From assembly GCF_900115555.1 (NCBI RefSeq), contig NZ_FOWX01000023.1:25245-89244 (forward strand): DNA of 64,000 bases. The letters run 5' to 3'. This DNA is from Pseudomonas borbori (lineage in GTDB: Bacteria; Pseudomonadota; Gammaproteobacteria; Pseudomonadales; Pseudomonadaceae). Below the pieces are notes generated by a model. That model saw only the letters and a list, made by a program, of their open reading frames with translations, did not search any database and had not been told where the DNA came from. Of the stretch, positions 63,801 to 64,000 are shown piece after piece; the first letter of the stretch is position 1, and each line of letters starts with the position of its first letter. Position numbers and translations under genes: made by a program.

Positions 63801-64000
63801 CGGTGGCCGCATCGATGGCGAAGATGCCGTCGCCGTTGCCGTCGGTGATGCTGTAGCTGATGGTATCGCCATCGCGGTCCAGGTCGCTGTCGGTGAAGCT
63901 GTCGTCGACGTTGGTCACGGCGGTGCCGGCGGCGACGTTTTCGTCGAGGCTGACGACGGCATCGGCGATGGCCGGGGCGTTGTCGTTGAGGTTGTTGACG
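60880..64000 (-). CDS. lapA: LapA-type giant adhesin, C-terminal part (5' end outside window)
   Basis: At least 1039 codons, open to the right edge. From the edge inward: cadherin-like repeats (ADAVVSLDENVAAGTAVTNV, DTAQVTVNVNNLNAAPIA), a beta-propeller-like stretch of five units of DPTTGTRTLIG type (about 63020-63620), Ig-like/VCBS domains, a long T1SS-143-type region, then RTX nonapeptides (GGEGDDILLGASGNDTLTGG), the DTFVW block and a C-terminal type I secretion signal. LapA is exported by LapBCE and kept on the surface until LapG cuts its N-terminal retention module, which is beyond the window. Confidence 0.9.
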   Translation of the reverse strand, partial: VNNLNDNAPAIADAVVSLDENVAAGTAVTNVDDSFTDSDLDRDGDTISYSITDGNGDGIFAIDAATGAISIATGKSLDYETASQHVLTVTASDGSLSDTAQVTVNVNNLNAAPIAIDDINTVVELPANALYYSDNSGNIGILDPTTGTRTLIGNAGQTFTDIALDSSGNLFGATFGSLYSIDPTTGSATLIGSIGAGPINALVTSPDGRLFAANTSGGVYELSTATGTATSVGSFDHGSSGDLLFTDNSLYLSTSNGTIEKLDLASGTVTTVMTGLPSTLYNLAQTDVGTIYGSTSDGNLYLIDLVAGTATVTGVVSAGAEMWGFAAAPVDSSQVTISGDVTPGTPGQDYDPDGTAVTVIGVAAGTPATAPNSGVASVINGTYGTLTLDAGGSYTYTLDNTRAAVQDLDTGEVADEVFTYTITDADGATDTATLTIKVSGAGEVALLIASASANVSEEGLSGANADSAGTTDTTNNTSASGTLNISNANSDILSFSLTAPATALSSGGQPVQWSGSGTSQLTGTVNGVTALLISIDNVGNYNVDLLAPLDHAGSGEDLKSFGVTITVNDGSSTSSSILTVNIEDDSPLLATPMQAVLLDGIGASAIGDLHLSLGADQSGSSIQLSGLSVDGSGNILATTLSKAGVVISTSSYLTYQGAKLHYVTELDGSLKAVSSEGVDVFKVTASPVSGQYQITNYVSLDSSSSTFNSFKLSGGNSGVYDLGTGSNFTLLATATANGTADTVNTSNNSFGVGDGQAIDTGDVLTFTFSDKTTGAVTNMSAIALTTDKLDSNEQLTWTAYDSANQIVGSGTLNGVNGGKTSLTIDASKLNVGEYEFSSVNFGAASGTSYKLAITSITGQTATYDQQISLNVTAQDGDSDSSASQPLLITFDSDNSVQAGASGTALGGDSGNNNLIGGEGDDILLGASGNDTLTGGAGADTFVWRAGDTGNDVVKDFNKGEDVIDLSDLLSDVAEDNLVSFLRVDTATSTLQINTSGLLDGSGGNADITIKLENAGGFALSASDTINTLIAGGDLKVSHD

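Overview
The window is chromosomal DNA of a high-GC gammaproteobacterium, almost certainly a Pseudomonas. The evidence is a LapA/LapD/LapG adhesin module, PhaG, a class II LitR (PplR-like) regulator next to a short LOV photoreceptor, the folM-folE-folX pterin operon, a TyrR/PhhR-type regulator, a DUF1244-HopJ pair, and several families of Pseudomonas-style REP/MITE repeats between genes. Both ends cut a gene: a hybrid histidine kinase on the left and a giant RTX adhesin on the right.

Layout. 1-2.8 kb: end of a hybrid kinase, then a REC-PAS-GGDEF-EAL protein. 2.8-7.5 kb: a YihG-type acyltransferase and the ackA-pta overflow operon. 8-11.2 kb: SlyD, glutathione peroxidase, and a NemR-like repressor plus an old-yellow-enzyme reductase that share a palindromic operator. 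11.3-17.7 kb: TonB receptor, glycosyltransferase, CysZ, TrxB, HopJ and DUF1244. 17.8-22.2 kb: the tetrahydromonapterin operon folM-folE-folX, divergent from a PplR-like MerR regulator, with a LOV protein and a PilZ-like protein downstream. 22.3-31.4 kb: flavodoxin, SDR, PhhR-like activator, small lipoprotein, EamA exporter, exported lectin-like protein, flavoprotein oxidoreductase and a MocR regulator. 32-35 kb: an AT-rich two-gene island encoding a NACHT NTPase and a RelA/SpoT-fold protein. 35.4-39.3 kb: serine hydrolase and a fused EgtB-EgtD ergothioneine enzyme. 39.6-42.8 kb: nirBD with a candidate sigma-54 promoter and an ANTAR-type antitermination leader. 43-52 kb: Lhr helicase, isochorismatase-like hydrolase, pirin, LysR and an ABC exporter. 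52.3-54.7 kb: tRNA-Gly(CCC), phaG, an RsuA-family pseudouridine synthase and a Cys-rich protein. 54.7-64 kb: a diguanylate cyclase, three small lipoproteins, lapG, lapD, a small conserved protein and the C-terminal part of lapA.

Two themes run through the window. The first is cyclic-di-GMP: the REC-PAS-GGDEF-EAL protein, a dCache GGDEF cyclase, a degenerate GGDEF/EAL receptor (LapD) that controls the LapG protease acting on LapA, and a PilZ-like protein beside a photoreceptor. The second is blue-light response: the PplR/LOV pair sits across from folE, with several TGTACA boxes between them.

The best candidate for an undescribed system is the 31985-35025 operon. A NACHT (STAND-type) NTPase overlaps, by TAATG, a RelA/SpoT-fold protein whose usual G-loop is not recognisable. 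I read this as a sensor plus alarmone-synthetase-like toxin, probably anti-phage. That function is inferred from architecture alone.
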